A DNA stretch of 28,030 nucleotides from AA29 sp041481445 (GTDB taxonomy: Bacteria; Acidobacteriota; Vicinamibacteria; Fen-336): assembly GCA_041481445.1 (NCBI GenBank), contig JBGPBV010000086.1, positions 1-28,030 on the forward strand, written 5' to 3'. Within the stretch, counting starts at the first letter, position 1. Each line of letters opens with the position of its first letter. The notes beneath the pieces were generated by a model. It saw nothing but the letters and a program-made list of their open reading frames with translations, ran no database searches and was not told where the DNA came from. The position numbers were made by a program, and so were the translations under genes. Shown here piece by piece: positions 8,354 to 17,100 of the stretch.

Positions 8354-10609
8354 CTACGGGCCGATGAAGGTCCGCCGCCGCGATTCGAATCCGTCGAGGT
8401 AGACGGTCCCCGAGGCCCCGGCCTTCACGCTCATCAGGCCCAGGCGAGCGAAGTCGATCCGCCGAGAAGCGCTGTCGAGGCCGGCGAGCGTGGCCACCGG
8501 CGCGCCGTCGATCCACATCTGGAAGGTGCCGTCATGGGCGGCGGGCGCCGTCGCGCGCTGCCAGGCGATCTCGACCGCGTGCGGGGCATCCGTGACGTTG
8601 AAGAACGCGGTGTCGCTCGTCGTGCCGTCGTCCTCGCGCACGCGCGCCATGACGCTGTACTGTGCGCCCAGCCGCCTCATCACGATGGTGACCACGCGGG
8701 CCTGGGGGCTCTCCTGGAACGCGATGGCCAGCCGGACGCGCTGGTTGCCGTTCCCAAGGCCCGGGTCGAAGCCGTTCGGATCGAAGAGGAAGCGCGCGCG
8801 GTAGCGGCTCTCCGCGCGGGGGAGGTCGTCCTGGACGTAGAGGCTGGCGGTGTCGTTCACGTACGCGGACAGGCCACGCGTCCCCTCCAGGGCGGCGGCG
8901 CCGGTCACGGTCAGGTCGCCCCCGCCGGCCGACGACGACCAGGCGCCCATTCCCCCTGATTCCACGCCGTCCTTGAAGATCAGGTCCGTGGGCGGGATGA
9001 CGATCAGGGTGATGCTCTGGGGCGGGACGGACGTGACCACGCTGTTGGAGGTGACCGGAAGGTCGGCCAGGTGGTCGATGGTGTTGGTGGAGCGGAGCTG
9101 CCACACCTGGGCGGTGGAGTCGGATGGGAAGCCGGCCAGGTTCACGGTCAGCGGCGTGTTGCCGGTGAGGACCTTGTTCACGACCATCACCGTGAGGGCC
9201 CCGTCCCACGAGCGCTCGGAGGCGAAGGCGGAGAGCTGGTCGGGGTTGGGCACCACCGCGGACACGCTCGTCTCGCCGAACCCGGAGCCGCCTCCGTCGT
9301 AGTTCCGGTACATCTTCATCGCCTTGTAGGTCGGCGAGCCCGAGGCGGGCGTCGTCCATCGCGTGGCCAGGTCCAGCCCTTCGCGCCCGAAGATCCCGAA
9401 GACGTCCGCCTGGGTGGTGGCGCCGTTGATGTGGCCCTCCGCTCCCCAGTTGTACTCGGTGATCCCGATCCGGGTGCCCGGGTAGCGCGCGGCCACCCAG
9501 CCCTTGAGGCGGGGGATGAGCGCGACCTTGTCGCCAATCCAGCTCTGGTCGACGTAGGCGGGATCCCAGAGCGAGCGCGTGGACTGGTTCCGGAGGAGCT
9601 GCGCCGCGGTGGAGACGCTATCCGAGAACTCGCCGCCCTGGGGGTAGTAATGGACGGTGAAGACGTCGAGCAGCCGTTGGCCGGAGGCGGCTTCCTGCTG
9701 CCGCATCTGGTCCAGGAACCACGGCAGGTAGTCCCAGCCGCCGTGGGCGGCGCGGTCGGGGAATGAGCTCCACCCGTGGGCGGCCGCGTACTGCTGGTCG
9801 TATCCGCTGTAGAAGTAGCCGGTCCAGCCCCATTCCTCCGGCGCGACCACCTGCGCCCCCGGGTCCAGCGACTTGATGCGGGTGGCGTACTCGACGGCCT
9901 TGTCGCGGATCTCGTCCATGGTCGCGCCCACCGGATGCACGTCCCGGTGCGTCGACTGCCAGATGCTGGGCTCGTTGTCGAGGATGTAGTACCGGAGGCC
10001 GCCCGCGCTCGACTGGCCCCACTGGCCGACGAGGTGGCCCACCCAGCCCTGTTGGAACGTGGCGTCCGCCGCGACATTGGCGTCCGCTGGATTGTTGCCG
10101 GTCACGTTCTGGCCGCCCGTGCGGACGCCGTTGCCGGCGTCGGGGAACCACTGCCAGTCGTTTCCCGTCTGGGTCCCGTACTTCGTGATCGAGAAGCTGG
10201 CGAGCTTGCTGCGATTGGACCCGAGCCTGGCCACCCAGCCCACCATCGGCACCGTGAGCATGGGCTCGGCGCCGCCCGCCCGGCTCTCTTCGATGAACGT
10301 GTCGCCCACCTCGCCCTGGGTGGCGCTCGAGTAGGGGACGCTCTCGTAATACCAGTCGTTACCGCGATTGTCGGCGTTGACCTGCCAGTTGTAGCGGCTG
10401 GTGTTGTTGCCGCCCAGGCGGTGCAGGCGGCAGCGAAGATCGACGAGGGTGGCCTGGTCGGCGTAGGCCAGGCCGTAGATGTCGTCGGCGATCGGATGGC
10501 GTCCGAGGCCGGCGTCGACGTTGACGGAGACGGGCGCGTTCTGCGCGTAGGCGGGGAGCGGCAGGAGCAGCGCGCTCAGGACAGCGGCGACGTCGGCTCG
10601 GAGAGACAC
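8354..10609 (-). CDS. Secreted GH44 endoglucanase/xyloglucanase with C-terminal beta-sandwich module
   Basis: 751 aa. A signal peptide (hydrophobic core about 7-19, likely cleavage after AYA-Q, 20-23) is followed by a GH44 catalytic domain: RLGGNNTSRYNW (64-75), DNEPSIW with the likely acid/base Glu213, and GITEYNWG with the likely nucleophile Glu385. The GH44 beta-sandwich follows (about 430-540). The C-terminal 200 residues, beginning FKDGVESGGMGAW, look like a concanavalin/LamG-type carbohydrate-binding module. GH44 enzymes cut beta-1,4-glucans and xyloglucan of plant walls. The start codon is GTG with no strong ribosome site, so the exact start is less certain. The upstream PQQ dehydrogenase gene is 90 nt away on the same strand, so the two may be co-transcribed. 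Confidence 0.9.
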   Translation of the reverse strand: MSLRADVAAVLSALLLPLPAYAQNAPVSVNVDAGLGRHPIADDIYGLAYADQATLVDLRCRLHRLGGNNTSRYNWQVNADNRGNDWYYESVPYSSATQGEVGDTFIEESRAGGAEPMLTVPMVGWVARLGSNRSKLASFSITKYGTQTGNDWQWFPDAGNGVRTGGQNVTGNNPADANVAADATFQQGWVGHLVGQWGQSSAGGLRYYILDNEPSIWQSTHRDVHPVGATMDEIRDKAVEYATRIKSLDPGAQVVAPEEWGWTGYFYSGYDQQYAAAHGWSSFPDRAAHGGWDYLPWFLDQMRQQEAASGQRLLDVFTVHYYPQGGEFSDSVSTAAQLLRNQSTRSLWDPAYVDQSWIGDKVALIPRLKGWVAARYPGTRIGITEYNWGAEGHINGATTQADVFGIFGREGLDLATRWTTPASGSPTYKAMKMYRNYDGGGSGFGETSVSAVVPNPDQLSAFASERSWDGALTVMVVNKVLTGNTPLTVNLAGFPSDSTAQVWQLRSTNTIDHLADLPVTSNSVVTSVPPQSITLIVIPPTDLIFKDGVESGGMGAWSSSAGGGDLTVTGAAALEGTRGLSAYVNDTASLYVQDDLPRAESRYRARFLFDPNGFDPGLGNGNQRVRLAIAFQESPQARVVTIVMRRLGAQYSVMARVREDDGTTSDTAFFNVTDAPHAVEIAWQRATAPAAHDGTFQMWIDGAPVATLAGLDSASRRIDFARLGLMSVKAGASGTVYLDGFESRRRTFIGP

Positions 10610-10648
10610 GGCGGACCCGACCGTACCACTCGCCGGCCGGGCCCCGGC

Positions 10649-10689
10649 GTGACCGGCCGCACGTGCCCGGGCCGCGTGAGCGGCCGCAC
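10649..10689. repeat. Direct repeat between PQQ dehydrogenase and GH44 genes
   Basis: GTGACCGGCCGCAC (10649-10662) recurs as GTGAGCGGCCGCAC (10676-10689), with one mismatch in 14 and a 27-bp period. Each copy contains the palindrome CGGCCG, so the region can also fold. It may be a paired regulator site or a weak terminator; chance in GC-rich DNA cannot be excluded. Confidence 0.35.
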
Positions 10690-10699
10690 AGGGGTCTCT

Positions 10700-12667
10700 C
10701 TACCTCGGGTCGACCACGGCCAGCGCGATGATGTTCGGCCCCGCCGCCACCGCCACGTATTGCTTCCCGTCGAACGTATAGGTCATCGGCGAGGCCTTCC
10801 AGGTCTGGTTCGCCTGGAACGTCCAGAGCGGCTTGCCCGACTCCGCGTCCACCGCGGTCAGGCCGCCCCCGTCTTCGGCGACGAAGACGAGGCCGGTCGC
10901 CGTGGCCAGGGTGCCGCCCCAGGAGCTCGCGGGGCCGGCCTGCGGCAGCTCCCACGCGACCCGTCCCGTCCGGATCTCGATCGCGCGCAGGATCCGCCGG
11001 GGCCTGGGATCGGCGGCCGTGCGCTGCGTGCCGCCCAGGTAGGTCCGGCCGCTCTCCCACTCCCCCTGGTCGCTCTTGGTGTAGACGCTGCACTTCTCGA
11101 CCGTCTGCAGGTAGTAGAGGCCGGTCGCGGGGTTGAACGAGGGCGAGTACCAGTTGGTCGCCCCGTCCTGCGAGGGACACACCTTCGTGCCCGAGGCGGT
11201 CGGTTCCTGGCCGGGTTGCAGGATCGGCCGGCCGTCGGCGCCGATGCCGGAGGCCCACGTCAGGTTCTCGACGAACGGCTTGGCCAGGAGCAGGGCGCCG
11301 TCCCGGCGGTCGAACACGTAGAAGAACCCGTTGCGGTCGGCGTGCAGCATCAGCTTGCGCGGCTGGCCCTGCCAGTCGGCGTCGACGAGCACCGACGTCT
11401 GGGTGGCGTCCCAGTCCCAGAGGTTGTGCGGTGTGAACTGGTAGTACCAGGCGAGCTTGCCCGTCTTGCGCTCGAGGGCGACGATCGAGCTGGCGTACAG
11501 GTTGTCGCCCTTGCGATCGTCTCCGTTGTATTCCTTGGTGGGATTGCCGGTCGGCCAGAAGACGAGGTCGAGCGCGGGGTCGTAGCTGCCCGTGAACCAG
11601 GTCGGCGCGCCGCCGTGCGCGACGTCCTTGCCCTGCCAGGTCTCGAATCCGGGATCGCCGGGCCGGGGCACCGTCCAGAATCGCCACGTTTCCGCGCCGG
11701 TCGCCTGGTCGAACGCGGCCACGAAGCCGTTCGCGCCGTGCTCGCCGCCGGACACGCCGGAGATGACGAGGTCGCCCGCGGGCAACGGCGCCGACGAGGC
11801 CGCATAGTTCTCGTGCCAGTCCGCCAGCTCGGTGTCCCAAAGGAGGTCGCCGGTGAAGCGATCGAGGGCCAGCAGGTGCGCGTGGTCCGTCATCATGAAG
11901 ACGCGATCCCCTGCCACTCCGACCCCGCGGTTGGCGTTGCCGCCGGAGACGCCCTTGGTGAGCGGCCGCTTGTAGTGCCAGATCCGCCGGCCGCTGCCCG
12001 CGTCCAGGGCCAGGCACTGGTTCGGGGAGGTGACGTACATGATCCCGCCGACCACGACCGGAGTGACCTGGAGCAGAAGGGCGTCGGGGATCGAGGAGAG
12101 CCACTGGGGCGCCAGGCGGGTGACGGTCGTCTTGTCGATCTGCGTGAGCGTCGTGTAGCGGTTTCCGCCGGGATCACCGTTGTAGGTGGGCCACTCCGCC
12201 TCGGAGGTGACCTCGCGAACGCGATCTCCCGCGCGCCGCAGCAGGTGGACGCGCTTGTCGTCGGTCAGGAGCTGGAGGTCGTTCAATCCCTCGCCGCGGA
12301 CCTGTCCCTCCAGCGTGCGGCCGTCGGTCGTCTGGACCGCCGTGCGCACGACCGGAGGGGGCTCGTGCTGGAGCGCGCGCAGGAACTTCACGAGCCCCGC
12401 CATCTCGGACGCGGGCAGGACGGTCCCCGGCATGCCGCGGAGCAGACGCCCGTCGTGGATGAGCGTCGCCAGGTCGCGGTCCCCGAGCGTGGGCAGGCGC
12501 ACCGCGATCGGCGGCCCCATCTCGCCCCCCTCGCCGTCGGCGCCGTGGCAGCGGGCGCAGCGCTGCTCGAACGTCTTGCGCCCGGCCTCGAGGCTCTGCC
12601 CCACCGCGTCGGCGGGGCTCGCGAAGGACAACGGGCCGGCGAGCACGGCCATCGCGGCCAGGCGCAT
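10700..12667 (-). CDS. Cytochrome c-PQQ-dependent dehydrogenase fusion
   Basis: 655 aa. A signal peptide (residues 1-21, ending SPADA) precedes a cytochrome c domain with CARCH at 37-41. A short linker domain, TTDGRTLEGQVRGEGLNDLQ, follows. The rest is a PQQ beta-propeller, starting WPTYNGDPGGNRYTTLTQID and showing blade repeats such as LALDAGSGRRIWHY, IVALERKTGKLAWYY and LTAVDAESGKPLWTF. This is a periplasmic quinoprotein that oxidises an alcohol or sugar and passes electrons to its own heme. Quinoprotein alcohol dehydrogenases usually carry the heme domain at the C-terminus, so the N-terminal position is notable. ATG at 12667 is chosen for the signal peptide; a GTG two codons upstream is also possible. 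It lies downstream of a 97-nt divergent region shared with the ManD gene. Substrate unknown; neighbours suggest a plant sugar. Confidence 0.88.
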   Translation of the reverse strand: MRLAAMAVLAGPLSFASPADAVGQSLEAGRKTFEQRCARCHGADGEGGEMGPPIAVRLPTLGDRDLATLIHDGRLLRGMPGTVLPASEMAGLVKFLRALQHEPPPVVRTAVQTTDGRTLEGQVRGEGLNDLQLLTDDKRVHLLRRAGDRVREVTSEAEWPTYNGDPGGNRYTTLTQIDKTTVTRLAPQWLSSIPDALLLQVTPVVVGGIMYVTSPNQCLALDAGSGRRIWHYKRPLTKGVSGGNANRGVGVAGDRVFMMTDHAHLLALDRFTGDLLWDTELADWHENYAASSAPLPAGDLVISGVSGGEHGANGFVAAFDQATGAETWRFWTVPRPGDPGFETWQGKDVAHGGAPTWFTGSYDPALDLVFWPTGNPTKEYNGDDRKGDNLYASSIVALERKTGKLAWYYQFTPHNLWDWDATQTSVLVDADWQGQPRKLMLHADRNGFFYVFDRRDGALLLAKPFVENLTWASGIGADGRPILQPGQEPTASGTKVCPSQDGATNWYSPSFNPATGLYYLQTVEKCSVYTKSDQGEWESGRTYLGGTQRTAADPRPRRILRAIEIRTGRVAWELPQAGPASSWGGTLATATGLVFVAEDGGGLTAVDAESGKPLWTFQANQTWKASPMTYTFDGKQYVAVAAGPNIIALAVVDPR

Positions 12668-12722
12668 CTTCACGCGCCAGAGTCTACCGTCCCGCCGCCG
12701 CGGCGTGAATTTCGACGCCCGA

Positions 12723-12736
12723 GCGACTAGAGTCGC
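12723..12736. promoter_or_regulatory. Palindromic operator candidate between divergent genes
   Basis: GCGACT-AG-AGTCGC is a perfect 6-bp inverted repeat with a 2-nt centre. It lies 28 nt upstream of the ManD start, in the 97-nt region from which the PQQ dehydrogenase (minus) and ManD (plus) genes diverge. Position and symmetry suit a dimeric repressor site, but no regulator gene is in the window. Confidence 0.4.
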
Positions 12737-12764
12737 CTCGCTCAAGCACCAGCAGGAGGACACG

Positions 12765-14147
12765 ATGAACCGTCGCCATGTCGTCCGCGCGCTCTCGCTG
12801 GGCGGTGCGTCGCTGCTCGTGGCGCGGGACGCGCTCGCGCAGGGCGGGGCCGCGCCCAGGCCCGTGCCCGACTCCGCCACGCCGGCGAGGGGCACGGCTC
12901 CGGTCAAGATCCGCGACATCCGCACGATCCTCACCGCGCCGAATGGCATCCGTCTCGTCGTGGTCAAGGTCGAGACCACCGAGCCGGGCCTGGCCGGCTG
13001 GGGATGCGCCACCTTCACCCAGCGGGCGCTGGTCGTCGAGACCGCGATCGAGAAGTACCTCAAGCCGTTCCTGGTCGGCCGCAACGTGGACGAGATCGAG
13101 GACATCTGGCAGTCGAGCTACGTGAGCTCGTACTGGCGCAACGGGCCGGTCCTGTTCAACGCCATGAGCGGCGTCGACATCGCGCTCTGGGACATCAAGG
13201 GCAAGCGGGCGGGGATGCCGCTCTACCAGCTGCTCGGCGGCAAGGTCCGGCAGGGCGCCGACTGCTACTTCCACGCCAGCGGAGCGAGCTTCGGCGAGGT
13301 CGAGGACAGCGCCCGCTCCGCGATGGAGCGCGGCTTCCGCCACGTGCGCGCGCAGGTGTCGACGCCGGGCTATGCCGGTTACGGCGCGCGGAGCGGCGCC
13401 GCCCCTTCCGGCGCGGCCGGGGCCGACGAGGCGGTGGGCCCGACCAACCCCAAGGCCATCTGGGAGCCCGCGCCGTACGTGCGGATGGTGCCGAAGCTCT
13501 TCGAGCACCTGCGCACGAAGCTCGGCGACGAGGTCGAGCTGCTGCACGACGTGCACGAGCGCGTGACCCTGAACCAGGCCATCAACCTCGCCAAGGCCCT
13601 GGAGCCGTATCGCCTCTTCTTCCTCGAGGACCCGCTGCCGCCCGAGGACAACGACCACTTCCGGCTCCTGCGCCAGCAGACGAGCATCCCGATCGCGATG
13701 GGCGAGCTGTTCAACACGCAGCACGAGTACGTGCCGCTCATCAAGGACCGCCTGATCGACTTCATCCGCATCCACATCTCGCAGATCGGCGGCCTGAGCC
13801 CGGCCCGCAAGGTCCAGGCCCTGTGCGAGTACTTCGGCGTCCGGACGGCCTGGCACGGGCCGGGTGACGCCTCGCCGGTGGCCCACGCCGCCCAGCTCGC
13901 CCTGGAGCTGGCCAGCTACAACTTCGGCGTGCACGAGGGCAGCGGGTTCCCCAGGGAGACCCAGGAGGTCTTCGTGGGTTGCCCCGAAGTCAAGGACGGC
14001 TCCATGCTCGCCAGCGAGAAGCCCGGCCTCGGAATCGAGGTGGACGAGAAGCTGGCCGCGAAGTTCCCCATCCCGGCCGGCCCGCCGAACTTCGACTATT
14101 CCTGGGGCACGACCCGGCGCAAGGATGGCACGGTGATCAGGCCGTAG
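12765..14147 (+). CDS. Tat-exported enolase-superfamily dehydratase (ManD/RspA type)
   Basis: 460 aa. The start is fixed by AGGAGG 6 nt upstream. The N-terminus MNRRHVVRALSLGGASLLVARDALAQ is a twin-arginine signal. The mature part is an enolase-superfamily acid-sugar dehydratase: the capping domain includes ALWDIKGKRAGMPLYQLLGG, and metal ligands are visible as Asp262 (LLHDVHER), Glu288 (FFLEDP) and Glu314 (AMGELFN), with His364 in HGPGDASPVAHA. PYVRMVPKLFEHLR and the PGYAGYG loop place it in the D-mannonate/D-gluconate dehydratase group, which makes 2-keto-3-deoxygluconate. Export is unusual, as characterised members are cytoplasmic. The 3' end overlaps that of the convergent protease-KAP gene by 11 nt. 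Substrate choice between mannonate, gluconate or another aldonate is open. Confidence 0.88.
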   Translation: MNRRHVVRALSLGGASLLVARDALAQGGAAPRPVPDSATPARGTAPVKIRDIRTILTAPNGIRLVVVKVETTEPGLAGWGCATFTQRALVVETAIEKYLKPFLVGRNVDEIEDIWQSSYVSSYWRNGPVLFNAMSGVDIALWDIKGKRAGMPLYQLLGGKVRQGADCYFHASGASFGEVEDSARSAMERGFRHVRAQVSTPGYAGYGARSGAAPSGAAGADEAVGPTNPKAIWEPAPYVRMVPKLFEHLRTKLGDEVELLHDVHERVTLNQAINLAKALEPYRLFFLEDPLPPEDNDHFRLLRQQTSIPIAMGELFNTQHEYVPLIKDRLIDFIRIHISQIGGLSPARKVQALCEYFGVRTAWHGPGDASPVAHAAQLALELASYNFGVHEGSGFPRETQEVFVGCPEVKDGSMLASEKPGLGIEVDEKLAAKFPIPAGPPNFDYSWGTTRRKDGTVIRP

Positions 14148-17100
14148 TGCGCGTGGGGCGGGCGCGTTGTCGTCGCGGCGCCCGGGGCCGGGGCGCGCCC
14201 GAAGACCCGGCGCGGGCGGCCAGGAGCACACGGCCCGATTGGAACGAGTAGCGCGCGACGCGCGGGGCCCACTCCTTGAACCGCTGGGCGGACCAGGGAT
14301 CGCGGACCGTCTTTGCGATCGTGTCGAGCCGCTCGAACAACTGACGCCATCCTTCGGCCGCCGCCTGCGCCTCGAGGTCGGGGACACCGGTGGCGGGCAC
14401 CGCGGCCACTGCCCGTTTGCGATAGTCCTCGAGGCGCGCCCACCACGCGTCCGCGGGGACCCCCTGCAGCAGGTCCCGGATGATCTCCGTGGTCTCCGCC
14501 GGGTTGCCCGTCAGCATGGCGAGCAGGAGGAGCACGACCCGGTGGTCGCCGCCTTCGGACTCGAACGACTCCCGCGCCGCGGGGGGAACCGTCGCCCTCA
14601 GCAGGCGATAGACGTTGACGTACCGGTTGGTGGACCGCGGAGACGGGATCAGCGGGAACATCAGCTTCATGTAGTCGCTCTCGCTGGTGCTGATCTCGAG
14701 ATACTCACGATCGGGCTCTGGTGGCGGCACGTCGGAGGGAGCCGCGCCCTGGGCGGGCGACGCTGGAGATGAATCCGGGGCGGACGCGGACGCGCCGGCC
14801 GCGGGCGCGGCCGGCATCGCGGGCGAGGGGCCGGCGGCGCCGCTCGGTGGCGACGCCGGACTCGTGGCGGACGCCGCCTCCTCGGGGCCCTTGGTCGCGG
14901 GGGCCACCTCCTCCTTGTCCTTCATCGGCCGCACCAGGGAATCGACCATCGCTACGTATCCCCCCGAGTCCATCGGCCTCAGCGTGAAGGGAATCTGGAA
15001 GATCTTCTCCAGGTAGCTGAAGGGCGTGGATTGCCAGTGGATCTTCTCCTCGTCGAGCGTAGCCGTGTCGTCGTCGTCGTCCGGCTCCTGGAAGGCCTTG
15101 GAATGCTGGCGCAGGGAGTGCAGGAGCCAGCGCGGGTCGACGCCGACGACGACCACGAAGAGGTCGAAGGCCAGGAGCAGGTGCACGGCCTGGAGGACGT
15201 CCACCACCTTGTCCTCGGGACAGCGATCGAGGTCGTCGATGTAGATGACGATGCGATCGATCCTGGGGACGCGGAGCGGGCTCTCCGAGGGACCCGTCGA
15301 CGGTTGCCTGGCCTCCGACCTGGCCTGCTTGAAGAGGGCACACAGCCGCTCGAAGTCGTTGCGGGCGCGCGCGATGCTCCCGAACTGCTTGGTGTAGTCC
15401 GCGCTCGCGAACCGCTCGCGGAGGAACCTTGCCATCTGGCGGTCGGCGCGCATCTCGTCGACCCGGCGCTGGATCTCGTCGACGTCCTTCCGGGCCTGGG
15501 CCACTCGCCCCTGCGCCTGCTCGACCTGCGTCTTGTTGGCCGCCCGCTCGTTCTCGCCCGCCACCTCGATCTGGCGGCGCCGCTCCTCGATCGCCGCCTG
15601 GTTTGCCTCCTGGACCTGCTGCACCGTCTTCATCGCGTCCCTGACCTGAACCACGATCGGGCGGAGGAGCGCGCCCAACGAGGCCAGGGTGGCCGTGGCC
15701 CCGGCGACGAGGCCGCCCAGGCGGACGAGGACACCGTGCTTCATCAGGAGAGGCACCCACACCAGCACGAGCCCGATCACGGCCAGGGACAGGAGCCACA
15801 GCCGCGGTCCGCCCCCGACGAGCCCGCGCCAGACGCCCCGGAAGTACCCGGCCGCCTGCCCCAGCTCGAGCAGTTCGGCGCGCACGTCGCTGGCGGTGCG
15901 ATCGGCGGAGCGAAGGCCCAGCTTCTCGGCGGCACGGTCGAGCTCCTCGCGGACCTGCGGCATCTCCGAGGCGGCCTTCACGGCCTCGCGCACGATGGCG
16001 GTGGCCGAGAGTCCGGCTTCGATCTCGCCGTCCCTCTTCTGGAGCGTGGCCAGCCGCTGCTCGGTCTCCTGGAGCGTCTTCGCGGCCGCCGCCTGCTGCC
16101 GCTCGGCCGCGGCCAGCACGTCGCGCGCGCTGGAGGCGGCGGCGAGCAGGTGGTCCCGGGGTGAGAGGGCGGAGCCATCGGGAACGGCCTGGGCGTCGAG
16201 CTTCTCGGAGAGCCGCTCGAAGATCTCCGAGGCCAGGCTCGCCCACAGGTCCGCGTCCGCGTAGTGCCAGGCGTTGAACTTGAGCTGGACCACCTCTTCG
16301 CAGAACGGGTTGCGCTTGCCCTTCTGCCGATCGGCGCGGGCGCCCTTCGCGTACTCCTTGATCTGCTCCTCCATCAGCGTCATGAAGAAGCTCTTGCCGC
16401 TTCCCCAGTCGCCGAACAGGCCGACCGAGATCGGAGGGTCGACGTTGGCGGCGGCGAGCACCCCGCACAGCGCGGCCACCTCCTGCTTCAGGTCCAGCAG
16501 GTCCTCGCCCTTGGTCGAATCCGTGTGCAGGCCGGCCAGCAGCTCCGCCAGCCTCGGCGCCGGCGAGGGGTCGGTGAGCGGGATGTCGTCCCTCTTCACG
16601 CCCTTGTCACGCAGGGCCTGGACGACGTGGCAGTCCTCGAGGGAGAGCGCCCCGTAGATGAGGTGGCGGCTCTGGACGGCGGCGGCGCCGCGCGCATCGG
16701 CAATGCGCCGTGCCTCGACGAGGGCTCGCCGGACGTGGGCGGAAGCGGCCGGGATCGCATCGACGTCCGCGAACGGATACTGTCCCGGCCGCGGCAGCGG
16801 CCTTTCCGCGATCTCGGACAGGAGCTTCAAGACCGCGTCCGCGTCCAGGCCCGCCGCCTGGAAGGCCTTCTGCGTCGGCCCGTCCGTCTTCTCGTAGAGG
16901 CCCGCGATGAGGTGCTCCATGTGCACGGCCGAGCTCTTCAGGTGCCGCCGGATCGATTCCGCATGGCTCAGCGCCCGCCGCGCGGAGACGCTGAGCCGCG
17001 AGAACTCGGGCGGCTGATCACGGTCCGGGGCGGCTTCAATGGTTCCGCCCATCAGGGCGCGCACGGCATCGGTGACCGTGCTGGCGGCCATGGCCGCCAC

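Noticed and set aside
9776..12730. Very long open frame on the plus strand (984 codons)
   Set aside because: It is antisense to the GH44 and PQQ dehydrogenase genes, which carry clear catalytic and heme motifs; its translation is low-complexity Arg/Ala/Gly/Val-rich, as expected from GC-rich shadow frames.
14720..14920. Possible repeat array in the protease-KAP gene
   Set aside because: The region encodes a Pro/Ala/Ser-rich linker; the apparent repetition is low-complexity codon use, not a regular DNA repeat or CRISPR.
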